DNA from: Calliopum simillimum | Taxonomy: Eukaryota; Arthropoda; Insecta; Diptera; Lauxaniidae | Direction: 5' to 3' | NCBI GenBank assembly: GCA_951812925.1 | Contig: OX638371.1 | Span: forward strand, 82,035,697 to 82,099,696 | Length of the DNA: 64,000 bases | Shown here: positions 23,201-35,200 of the stretch, piece by piece | How the letters are laid out: each line of letters opens with the position of its first letter | How positions within the stretch are numbered: position 1 is the stretch's first letter | Translations under genes and position numbers: made by a program | The notes under the pieces: model-generated | Seen by the model: only the letters and a program-made list of their open reading frames with translations | Database searches by the model: none | What the model was told of the DNA's origin: nothing

Positions 23201-26200
23201 TCCGAAAATGACCGATATCTCGAAAACGACACGAAATAAAAAAAAAAAAATGCGATTTTCGGAATCAGCAGCCCATTTTCCATATAAAATGAGTAACGGC
23301 ATTCGCTGGGAAAAAAACTTTTAATCATTTGTAAACTAGTGTAATTAACAAATTTCGGTAAATATTAATATGCCTTTAATTGGACCTTGAAATATTGTCG
23401 ATTGGGCCAAAACTGATATCTGTTTGATGGAATGTCAAATATTTGCTTTAACTTAAAAAAAAAACCTTGTCTGGGATTCGAATGCACTCTTAAAAAAAAA
23501 AAATAATTAAAAAAAAAATCTTCCTTGTCTGGGATTTAAACCTACTCCCCCAGGTTATAACTCAAACATCTTATACATTGAGCTAACTCTATCTACTTTA
23601 ATTCTAAACAAAAAGTCATACAAAAAATTCAACAAGTATTAAAAAATTTCAAAAACATACTGACATTATTTTCAAAACATTATTTTCAAAAGTTACAAAA
23701 AAATCAATACTTGTTAAATTTTGTGTTTGACTTTTTGTTTAAAATAAATTCAAAATAACAATCACTACCAGCGTAGATAGAGTTAGCTCAATGTATAAGA
23801 CGTTTGACTCATATCCTGTGGGTCTATGTTCGAATCCCAGACAAGAACTTTTTTTTTTTTAAATTAATTATTTTATTTTTTTTCTTCACTTTGATTGACT
23901 TTTTGATTTGATATAACTTTTTCGTATTTCAATTTGTATATGTAGAACATCTATAGTTATAATATAGTTCTGATTGTTAAGCTGTAAGATTCAGTAATTT
24001 ACATTCGGTCATTGCGTCCTGAGGTTTAAAGAATTCAATACGCGCGGCATAGTTCCAATTCGCTATACATGGATTCCCTCTTACGATTGCAATGAACCAA
24101 GGTTACAAATGTAGCTGGTAAATATATGGTAGCATCTAACAAAGAACAAAAAATGCGCCGGGGGTATGAGTTCAATCCCCACCCAGATATGATTTTTTTT
24201 TGTTTTTTTTTTTTTGTTTTTTTTTTTTTGTTTTTTTTTTTTTGCAACTTGGCGAGTGCAAAGAGTTTTATTTTTAATTTATAACAAATATTATATTTTA
24301 TGATGTCGCCGTGATCCTAGCAAATATTGTCATATTAGATTCTAATTAATAAAAAGATTGATAATAAATAAGGTCTAAATTCAAAGCAATAAATGTCTTT
24401 ATATGCAAATATATATTTGGTAATTATTAACAAATATACGATTGAACCAATAAAATTGCTCAAATATGCCACTCATTAAATGATATCAAATATTCGATTC
24501 GCCTATATCAAATATATTATTTGTTAATTATTACCAAATTTTGATGTATATAATCATACTGTTTTCTCAGTGTACGACTTGTAGTTACGTAAATAACCCA
24601 ATTAAGAAAGCTGTGAACAGTTATGATGTAAATGCTACGCATAAGTTTCATGTATACCAATGTCTCACTTTTTTAAAAGTACGATTACTCTTTAACGAGG
24701 AGTCGCACAAAAAAAAATTAAAAGACCTTTTAACAGATAATGGGATTCTCTTTTTTTTTTTTTCTGTGACTCATATAAGTTTTTAAAGGTTATCTCCGAA
24801 TCGGTGAGTCATACGATAAAAATTGATAGGACCTATTTTGTGCAGAAGTACAATATCTACAAATGTAAGCAATATGAGTATACACAGAAGTAACTGTTTA
24901 GAAGATATGAAAAAAACCTCCAAATGTCAAAAAACTAGTTTTTATTGAATATCTTCTAAACGGTTACTTATTTTTGTAGACCTTGTGATTATCGAATGAC
25001 ACACTAATTCGGTGATATCCTTCAAAAACAAGTACTTTCGAAACCTTGATGTTTCATAAAGAATATCTTTCAGACAATGAGGTTAGACCAGTCAAATTAG
25101 ATTTAGTCTTGCACTAATTCCAAGGTTCATAAAACCTAAAAACCTATATCAATCGATAGAGAGTTTTCCCCTAAACAACATATCAAAATTGGTCCTCGCT
25201 ATTTTTCCGGGAAATTATGTAAATTGGAGCCTTCCACCACGTGAAGTACCAGTTAAAAAAATTTTGGTATATCCGATTTTAGTAACATTTATTTATGTCA
25301 TGCTTATACATGTTCTCGATGCAGATACAAAATACTTTTCCGATATAAAGTCTGGTTAACATGCTGAAGGGCTTTAAAAATTTGACTAATTGACAGAAAT
25401 GCGTTACTTTGAATCAAATTTTTAAAGTCTTCTTTTACGTTAACCAGAGTTTATACTGTAAGCGTTATGTTTCAGAACCCACCACAGGTTCATCATCAGA
25501 ACCATTTAAATTTTTTATTTATTTTGTTGTAGATAAGTGTAATTATACGACTGCAAATGATAATTTGCAACCTGATAATAATTTACCACACGCAACTCCA
25601 AAAACCATCCGCAATATGTATATAAATATTGTATTTTGCTCTTATTTGCCATAATTATTATTTTACAAATTACGTAAACCCAAAGGTAAATTCACACCTT
25701 CTGAAATTGTCCCTATATGTCCTAAGTTTGATAGTTTTTTTTTTTTTAAGTCTTCAATTCATTTCATATTCTTAGCCATAAGATGGGTGGTTCCGCAGCT
25801 TAAAGCATATAATTTGTTGAAAACTCCACGCCCTCAGTGTAGCATTTTCTTCTAATAAAGTATAAAATTTAGTTTTTTTATGAAGTAGTGAAGCTTTATA
25901 TCTTTTAATGCCAACATTTGTTAAATTTACCCTATGTCCATGCAATAAGTAGTCGCTACGGAATACTTGTAATATAAAACATTTTACTCGTTATTTTTAT
26001 TCTCAATTATAATATTAAATTTTCTTAGTACGCGCGTCATTAGCATTTTAATTGGACCGCAGATATTTCTACACAAAAAAAAAGTAACTTAATTCATGCA
26101 CGCGCTTACTCATCATTACCATAACAATCCATCAGCAGCGCGTATTTGCAGTATTTAAAGCATTTAAAGACGTAATGGTCAAAGGTTAATTAATCAAGAG

Positions 26201-29200
26201 ATTTATTTTACAGTAGCAACAACATGCCATACTAACACTGCTGTTTGAGTTCAAGATACATGCATACTTATAATGTTATTTGATATGAGACTTGGCATCA
26301 GATATCCGTAGTTTCTTTAATTAAATTAGTTAGTCTTCGTATCTTCAGTACTTGCTGGTTATTTAAAATTGTAGTAATTTTTTAAAAAGTTTTTACACTA
26401 ATAATTATGTTTATCTTTCATTTTTAGGAATTTACACAGCCACAAGTTATAGAACAACTGGCTTATGTATTAATTGTCATGGGCGCTGTTATGTTCTTAA
26501 TGAGCTTTTTGGGATATTGCGGTGCGATACGAGAGTCAAGATGTTTGCTGACAACGGTAAGTTTATTATTGACTTTAAATGAAATGTTTATGGGTTTTTT
26601 TTTTTTTAAATAAAAGAAGTGTTAATAACATAAAAAAAATTTCTGCATGTTGTTTTTAATAATTAGGAAAAAAATTAAAATATCAACTTTTAAGGTCCAG
26701 AACTTAGCAAAATCTTTTTAAACTCAATAAAAATTTTTTTCTTAGAAATTATTTTATTTTGCCGAAACTAACAAACCACCCAAAAAGTGATGTGAATATC
26801 ATTTATAGGTAATTTAATTGTCTTTAATTTGACGTATAGTACGTTTAAACATACGTATTGGATCTTGAGATATTTGTAATTAAGTGGAACCACCTTTTTG
26901 AATATTGGCACTTATGCTTTTTTTTAATTCGTTTGCATCGAAGCACGTCAAAATAATGCACTGGCAAAAAGAACAAGCATTATGCTTTTGAACAAAACAT
27001 TTGTTGGAGTTTTTATATGTAATACCTGAATTATGGTGATTTAACTCAAAACGCCAAAATAGAAAAATTTCGTAAACTTGAATATTAAAAAAAAAAAATA
27101 CACATCTTTAGATTTCCATAATTTTTAAATATAATATGTGGCCAAGTATGCTTAATCGAAATCCAAAGTTCCAGCTGTCTTTTTAGAGAAAACTTTTTTA
27201 GGAATTTTTCCTATTGTAGTTTTCGAGAGGAAAAATTATTTTTATTTCTTTACATTCTGCAACGTTTTACTATAGATTTTTCATTTTTAACCTTACTTTC
27301 TGCATAAATTCGGAAGATGGTTTTCTTAAAAAAAGGGTAGGCTTAACTTGGACATGCCATAGTGAAGCATTGAACCAAATCTTATAATTTGCGTCAAGTA
27401 GCGTCAGTAATATGACTTATTTTATTTCCTAGTGCGTGGCACCCCTCATTTTTCCATTGAAAATTATTATATTGGCCCAGGAAAATAAGACGAAAAAAGA
27501 GCTGCTGTGCGAAATAATTCCAAGTGAATTTTTTTCACCGGAATTGTATTTATTAAAGCATAATGAATAATGTGTAAAAAGTCCATTGAAGTCCATTGTG
27601 CGCATAAAAAGTTATTCAGGCTCAAAGGCCGCTAAAATCAGTTTTTTGCAAATATCTCGCTAACACAAACATTTACAAAAAAATGTTTTTGTGTAGCTTA
27701 TAGTTTAGAAGATAACCCAATTTAAAAAAATGTACACAGTTTTTATATGTAAATGCTACGTGTAAGTTCATATTAAAATATTTTACTTTTAAAATTGCGA
27801 ATACTTTTTAACGAGGAGTCGTACAAAAAAAATTAAAAAACCGTTCAAAAGATAATTGGATTCTGTAAACACCGTATTATTTTTTTTTTTTGGAGCCACT
27901 CATGGTCTGAAAGATATTCTTCAAAAACCGTTAAGGTCTCGAAAATACTGGTTTTTGAAGGATATCTCTGAAACGGTAAGTCATACGATAAAAAGGAATT
28001 GCATTCTTCAAAAACCGTTAAGGTCTCGAAAATACTGGTTTTTGAAGGATATCTCTGAAACTGTAAGTCATACGATAAAAAGCAATCGCATCAATTTTGT
28101 AGAGAATCACAAGATCTACAAAAAATAAGCCATATGTGTACACTTAGAGTAGCCGTTAAGAAGTTATTCAATAAAAACCGGTTTTTTGCCATTTAAAGGT
28201 TTTTTTTTTGAATATCTTCTAAACGGTTACTTCAATGTATACACATGTGGCTTATTTTTTGTAGATCTTGTGATTCTCTACAAAATTGATGCGATTGCTT
28301 TTTATCGTATGACTTACCGTTTCAGAGATATCCTTCAAAAACCAGTATTTTCGAGACCTTAACGGTTTTTGAAGAATTAATACATTGTTTACAGAATCCA
28401 ATTATCTTTTGAAAGGTTTTTTCATTTTTTTTTTTGTACGACTCCTCGTTTAAGAGTATTCGCATTAAAATAATGGGGGTCGGTTATACAATTGATCCTT
28501 CTAGAGGTACCCATGGTCCAGTTAGGGCAGTGGGGGCAGTTTTTGGAGGGGGGTAATGGGGGTCGGTCATATATTTGACTCCTCTAGGAAAGACTCCTGG
28601 GCAGTTATGGGCCTATTTGACGATTTCCTTTCCATACTTTTTATGTCTATGACGTCAGTTTTGTATGAGAGCCCCCTAAAGAGCTAGAGATAGAGGGTAC
28701 GTACGGTGGGAAAAAATGTTGCGGAGGAAAAAATATTAAAGGCCGGTCATACATTTGACCCTTCTAGCGGCACCCTGGGAGTGGTGGGGATCGATTTCCT
28801 AAAAATGTCAATTTTGTATGGAAGCCCCCTTAGGGGTTAGAGATAAGAGGTAGGTATGCTTGGTAAAAATGTTGGGGAAGAAAAAATAATGTGGGTCGGT
28901 CATACATTTGAACCCTCTAGAGGTGGCCCCTCTTGCAAACCCATTTTTTTTTCCAACCTCACAAAATTGAGGGGTGTCAAGTATCAAAATCCAAAATTCT
29001 TGCACTAAAACACCCCTAATGTACAGAGATATAAAGTTTTGTTCATTTCTTTCGTATGTGGCTAGCCCCACACCCCCTCCAAAATCACTTCACTCTATTT
29101 CGTGAGGTCAATGGACACATTTTAACAGTTCTGCATACTAAAAAATGCATTTTGAATTTTTCACGTCTAGATTGTATGAAACAGTGCACTGTGCAGCCAC

Positions 29201-32200
29201 TAAAAGTTTTTTCTCATTACTGAAAATTTGTTTAACAAGGTTGAAAAATAACTCCTCAATTAGCAAAAGACTTTCAGCATTCTGTAATGTCTGTAAGGTC
29301 ATGCCATAAGCTTAACAAAACTTTATTAATTGTTTAAATAATTGATGAATAGGATTCTTTTACGAATACTTAAAAATACATATGAACCTAAATTATTACG
29401 AACTTGTTTTTCCTCTTAATAGTAACAACTGGTTTATTTTTATATAAACATTTTATTTTAACTATTATGTAGTTGGAAATAACACAACATGTATTAAAAG
29501 AGCAATAATTTTTAAAAATGTCAACAACATATGTATCGTATAAATATGAAATGTTTAATGCCTAAGCTAATTTTCCATACAACGATTAACAATAAATTGC
29601 GGTTTGTTGGTTAGATTTAATTGAATCTGGTTTTCTGAAAAAAATGCTACTACGCACATCTTACGCTTTCAGCTGTCAAACAAACATAAATTGAGTAACT
29701 TAACGGTATTGTGTGTATACATGTCGAAGAGAGTAATCTTTTTTGAAAAAGTCAAAACCATTAATGTCAACTTGAATGATTTTCGTACGTCTTGATTTTC
29801 CATTTAAAGCTTTGGTATCTATTTATTTATGGTTATATTGAACCACCTTGCTGCTTTGCATACGAAGACAACCCAGTTAAAGTGGACGCCGCTCAAACAT
29901 TAATTTTAATTTTAGCCATGAATACATGGGTTAGCCACTGCGCTTGTTGTTATGTAACATTCCAATAAAGTTGTTGTCATTTTAACGTATATTTATTTTA
30001 TTTTAATTGTTCAATTATGGGAAAAATCCCAAAATTCAACATTTTGAATTCCGACATTCATGTACATGGCTTGAATTAAGCATTGATAGGTATTTTGACC
30101 AAAAGTAAAAGAAAAAAAAATTATTTAAAACACCTCGAAAATTTACAAAAAACTTCGATAGGTCTAAAGTTGGGTGTAATTATTTGATAATAAATATGTA
30201 CGTGCCTTAAGTTGAGGACAACTGATAGGGTTTTTTTTTATTAAATATACAGCTTTGAGTAAAAAGCCAAATTAATCGAAGGATGATATTGCCAATAGTT
30301 TATATTGGAAGGGAATATTAACTATTTTAAAGTAGACCTTGTTTTTTTTTTTTTATTGTACGAGTATTTTATTATAATTTAAGCAAAATGACAATGTTAA
30401 CTTTTAGCTTTCACAAGTTTTTAACCTTCTATTAGAGTATTTATGCTAACTGATAGTGATGAAATTTTGATTTATCGTCGCTTAGCCCAACCAAAATTTG
30501 ATTTGAGACTCCGCGCTTATTTGCAAAACACAATAAAATTTCAAATTTACATAAGTAATGAATCTTCTTATAAATAAATTAAGTTTTGGCGTTACAATTG
30601 GTTGCGCATGCGCAGCCATCATTTGCTAAAATCTAAATATGCATACAGACAGTAGCACAAGAGTCAGACAAAAACTAAAATCAACTTCACCTGTAGCTAA
30701 AAGTACAACAAAACATTGGCCAAGCCCAAAATCAACGGCATGGCATGTTACATAAAAGATTTGCCTGCAACAATGAAAACACCAACTTTTTTTGAAAAGT
30801 GATGTTAATTATTGCATACAAACGAGGAAACTTCAAAAGCAAATGTAAACAAGAAAACTTGTACTTGTTTGTACGATGCTACGGTACCAAAAAAGGGCTT
30901 CATTTCTGTTGTTAGTAAAAAAAAATACATAATGGCGAGCAGTGTCATAAATGAGATTTTATAGTGCAATTTAATAATTTTTCCCTAGAAGCACTAGTGT
31001 ATCGTGGATTAAACTAAATATAATGGGTCAATCTAATTAATGTCCCTTAATTTAATAAAATTTTATTCTATAAATTCAGCAAAAACTATATGATATGAAT
31101 CGGCAAATGTTGTAAGGGCGGAAAAAAAAGGTCATATTGCTATGTTTTTGTGTCTAATAGAGAATTTGTTGTCTTAAAATTTAAAAAATTTCTAATGGTC
31201 CAAAAAAATCAATTTTTTGTTTAGTTTTCATTTTCTTGTGGGAGTTATTAGCATTGCAATAAAGCTGACTTCCGCCCTTTTAACATAAAACGATGAATTT
31301 CAGCTAATTTTATAATGCTCCCCGAGTTAACCTTCCTGGAGAAAGAAAAAAAAAAAACTTGAACAAGTTCTACATACGTATATTACTTTTTTAAACTAAA
31401 TGGATTGCTTGAAGAAGTACTTTGAGTGCAGAATTGAAATTGTAGAATAAGAAGCTAGATTTTTTTGTTGGAGAACCACCGGTGCTTCCAAGCTAAAATT
31501 TGGAATAAAAAAATAAAAAATAATTATTTTCAAAAATGCAATTTCAAATTTTTTTTCAGTTCAAAAATTTGAAAAAACAATTTTCTTTGGTAAACTTTTG
31601 GGCTACATGTAATTTACTTTAAAGAAAATCGTTTGACATCTTATAATTGAGGTGTTGCGTGCAATAACGCCCTAAGTCGAAGAATGGCATTTCGAGATAA
31701 TTCAATTTAAAGTTTCTAAAAGCTGTACAAAACTTTGAAAAACAAATTAATTCAATTAACAATAACAAAAGGAGTAAATGATTGCCGCTAACACATAATA
31801 CTAATGCATATTGACAGAATTATCGAAGAAGGAAAATTTAAATTATAGGGCGTTATTGCATAAATCTATTTGACTATTACTGGACACTGTGCTCTTGAAC
31901 AGTCTATAGGTTTTTTGAATATGTGGAGAAAATCTGTGAATGAGGTTTCATTTGTATTAGTTTAGTGGTCTGAAAAATGCAAACCCCGAAATCGTAGCTG
32001 ATCATCCTCGCGAAACATCGCAAAAATACATATCCCATATAAAATAAAAAAAATTCAGAAAAAAAAAAACGCAACAAACATATATTAAAATAGTTATATC
32101 TAATGTATTTTGCAATGCTAAATCCGAATCCGGCCTTAAAATTGCTATATCTCATACGGTTTTTGAGATATCTTAGCATAAGCAAGGAAAAAAGGCCGTT

Positions 32201-35200
32201 TTTGCTATATTTTGAAGCTATATAACTAGAATATAGAACATTTATACGCAAAATTCGATACATTATCTGAAAGTCTTAATCTTTTTCTTTAAACCGCATT
32301 TAAATTTTTCTCTGAAATATCGTAGACTGAAATAATGACAAAACACGTTTTTTGCACTTTTTTAACTTTTTAGGTTAGGATATCTCCGAGAAAAATAAAG
32401 ATATCGACATTACTTGAATTAGGTTTAGAAGATCGATTAGAGCCTTCAATTTCTGCATCAGAATTTACGGAAATACGTCCTGTTATATAGCTCCAAAACA
32501 CAACAATAAAACATAGCGTCGGCTTTTTTCCTTGTTTAGGCTAAGATATCTCAAAAACCGTATAAGATACAGCAATTCTAAGGCCGGATTCGGATTCAGC
32601 ATTGCAAAATACATTAGAAATTACTATTTTTATATTTGTTTGTTGCGTTTTTTTTTTCTGAATTTTTTTTATTTTAGATGGGATATGTATTTTTGCGATA
32701 TTTAGCGGGGATGATCAGCTACGATTTGGGGGTTTGCATTTTTCAGACCACTAAACTAATACAAATGAAACCCCATTCACAGATTTTCTCCACATATTCA
32801 AAAAACCTATCGACTGTTCAAGAGCACCGTGTATGGTTTATAGGGTTTAAAAATAATTCGCAAAGTTCTGGACTCTTAAAGTTGATATTTTAATTTTTTT
32901 CCCTAATTTTTTACTTTGGCGGCCATTTTAGTATGAAAAAGGATATGTAAATCCTTTTATATTTTTTTTTTTTTAAATCCTCGTTAAATTTTCTTTAATC
33001 AGATGGTACATTTGTCATACCAATTTTTTTTATTAAGGTCAGAAAAAAATACTTTTAAGAACAATTCGTTTGAAAGCTCTGCTAGATAAAGGGCAGCGCG
33101 CACATGATATGTATGTAGCGCAACGTATGCGAGTGGCCCTGTGTTACATAGAAAATAATTTTTTTTCGAACTTAAATTAAAAAATTGGTGTAACAAATGT
33201 ATTACCGAATCAAAGAAAATTTAACGAAGACTTCAATAAAAATTATAAAAGGATATGTTAATAAGACTTTTTTAAGTCAGAAAATCAGTTTTAACCCTAT
33301 AACTCCTCAAGGGTACATTTTAGACCACCTACATGTGCTATTTTTTGTTAGTCTAGGCCTCCTCTATCACCTCCCAGAAGCTTTTTAACCTTATGCAATA
33401 CACCCTATATAAATTCAGCAAAAACGATACATGATATGAATCGCCAAATGTTATAAGGGCGGAAGTCAATACAAGAAAACTTTAGGGGGGAAACTGAAAA
33501 AAAAAAAAAAACGCTCATATTCCTATATTTTTGTGTCTAATAAAGAATTTTTTGTCTTAAAATTTAAAAAAATTTTAATGGTTTAAAAAAATCAATTTTT
33601 TGTTTAGTTTTCATTTTCGTTTGGGAGTTATTAGCGTTGCAACAAAGCAGACTTCCGCCGTCTTAACAACTTTTTTTTAACTAAATGGATTACTGAAGTA
33701 CTTTGAATTGCTGCTTCCATGCTAAAATTTGGAGGATTTATAAACTTTTTGGACAAAAAAATAAAAAAAGTAAAAAAAAAAATTATTTTCAAAAATGCAA
33801 TTTAAAATTTTTTTCGATGTAAAATTTAAAAAAAAAACAATTCTCTTTGGCCAATGTGTAATTTACTTTGGAGTATAGTGAGTTTTTCTTCAGCGACTTT
33901 TCTGTATTCTTGCAACGCGTCAGTTTCGTAATAAAAGCCAAACTTTTTGAGGTACAACAAAATTTGATAACTGAAATAGTATTGATAGCATTTAGCCATT
34001 TGTTTTAAATGGATGTGATCGGATCAAGGACACGCCCACCTCCTATACAGCTCAAAATTTGAAATCGCCATATATCGGAATAAATTCCAGTACAACAACG
34101 CACACCTTCCATATATTCCGAAATTGTCCACGACCTCAAAAGCCCTCATGTCACAATCTCGTTTTAATATAATCAGTTTTGGAGAAACTTTTCAAAAAAG
34201 TAGATCTCGAATTTGGAATTAGCGACCTCAAAATTCTTTTTAGCCACAATTTTGTTGTGATATGAGTCACACAGTGTATGTAAAAGTAATATGATAAAAG
34301 TATCACTATGATTGTTACTTGTTTGGTGAAAATATAACTTTGCAAATTTTCAAATGCCTTAAAAATTATCAACCTACAATTACTGAAAGTCAGCATTTTA
34401 GGCATATTTCCAGCGATTTCACCAATTTTGGCAAAACGTGATGAATTGTCACAGTTGCATACATATAAGCACTTACACTTTACCTTTATAAGTATATTAA
34501 TGTATATACTTAGTGTTGTTAAGTAGAAATTGAAATTTCAATACAAAAAATAATAAACTTTTAAAGAAACTTCACTTATTGACGCCCACGACTAAGGTGT
34601 CGATTGGATAACAAAAACTAAATTTTAAAACAACAAAAACTTTCTCCATTTATGTCGTGTCGATGTCGTCGGCATTGCCTATGGTCAGGTAAACGTGCGC
34701 GCATGCGCATTAAAGCGCAATTATGTTGCACCTACAATTTACGATAACTAACTATTACGGCAATAACAACAACAAGTTAACCATATGAGAAGCGTACATA
34801 CTGGCGCTAACCAAAAACAAATTATTTAACACTAAATAACAATAAAAAATTTGCACAATACCTATTTTGGTATTGATATTGAACTTCAAGGTATTTTTGT
34901 GATTCTTCTTGTTAAAATGAAAAAAAAAAGAAAAAAAATTTTATTTGGTTTGAATGAACAGATCGACATAAATCTGTCCAAAAATTTTGAATTAAACATT
35001 TCAAATAAAATTAAACTTCCCTAACGAATCCGCACGGCCTGCTTCTCAGAATCCCTGGCAGACCATATAATGCTTGGGAAATTTCGTGATTTTCTTTGTT
35101 CTAATTTTGCTCTGCATCTGTCTCTCCTCCGCACGATGAAACATTCGTGTCCCGGTAGCTGTTCGAAATCTGCCTTAACGTGTGTTCCATCGCACTATGG

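Larger units (their letters stand above)
21524..24572. mobile_element. 3-kb TA-flanked palindromic element
   Basis: Both ends read CACTGAGAAAA inwards, followed by GAGTATG or CAGTATG, and are flanked by TA (21522-21523 and 24573-24574); the sequence on either side joins into a continuous copy of foldback family F. The left two thirds are a near-perfect palindrome (21598-23340). The right third holds three tRNA-like sequences, each followed by a T-run. The same 62-codon open frame appears on both arms (22080-22268 and 22659-22847) and is identical, so the arms are recent or homogenised. It is not a recognised protein. No transposase was identified. Confidence 0.75.
21375..24970. mobile_element. 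Foldback family F copy 2, interrupted
   Basis: The left piece (about 21375-21523: AGGCTCAAAGGTCGC, TTTTTGCAAATACCT, AGGAAATTTCCTAC) and the right piece (about 24575-24970: ATAACCCAATT, AAATGCTACG, AACGAGGAGTCGCAC) match consecutive segments of family F copy 1. They are separated by the TA-flanked element 21524-24572, so that element inserted into a pre-existing foldback copy. Confidence 0.65.

Noticed and set aside
23773..23846. Functional tRNA-Met gene
   Set aside because: A- and B-box-like motifs are present, but the acceptor and T stems do not pair well enough.
30603..30614. TGCGCATGCGCA palindrome as a regulatory site
   Set aside because: It is short and isolated, and a similar CGCGCATGCGCA at about 34699 does not share flanks; chance is sufficient.
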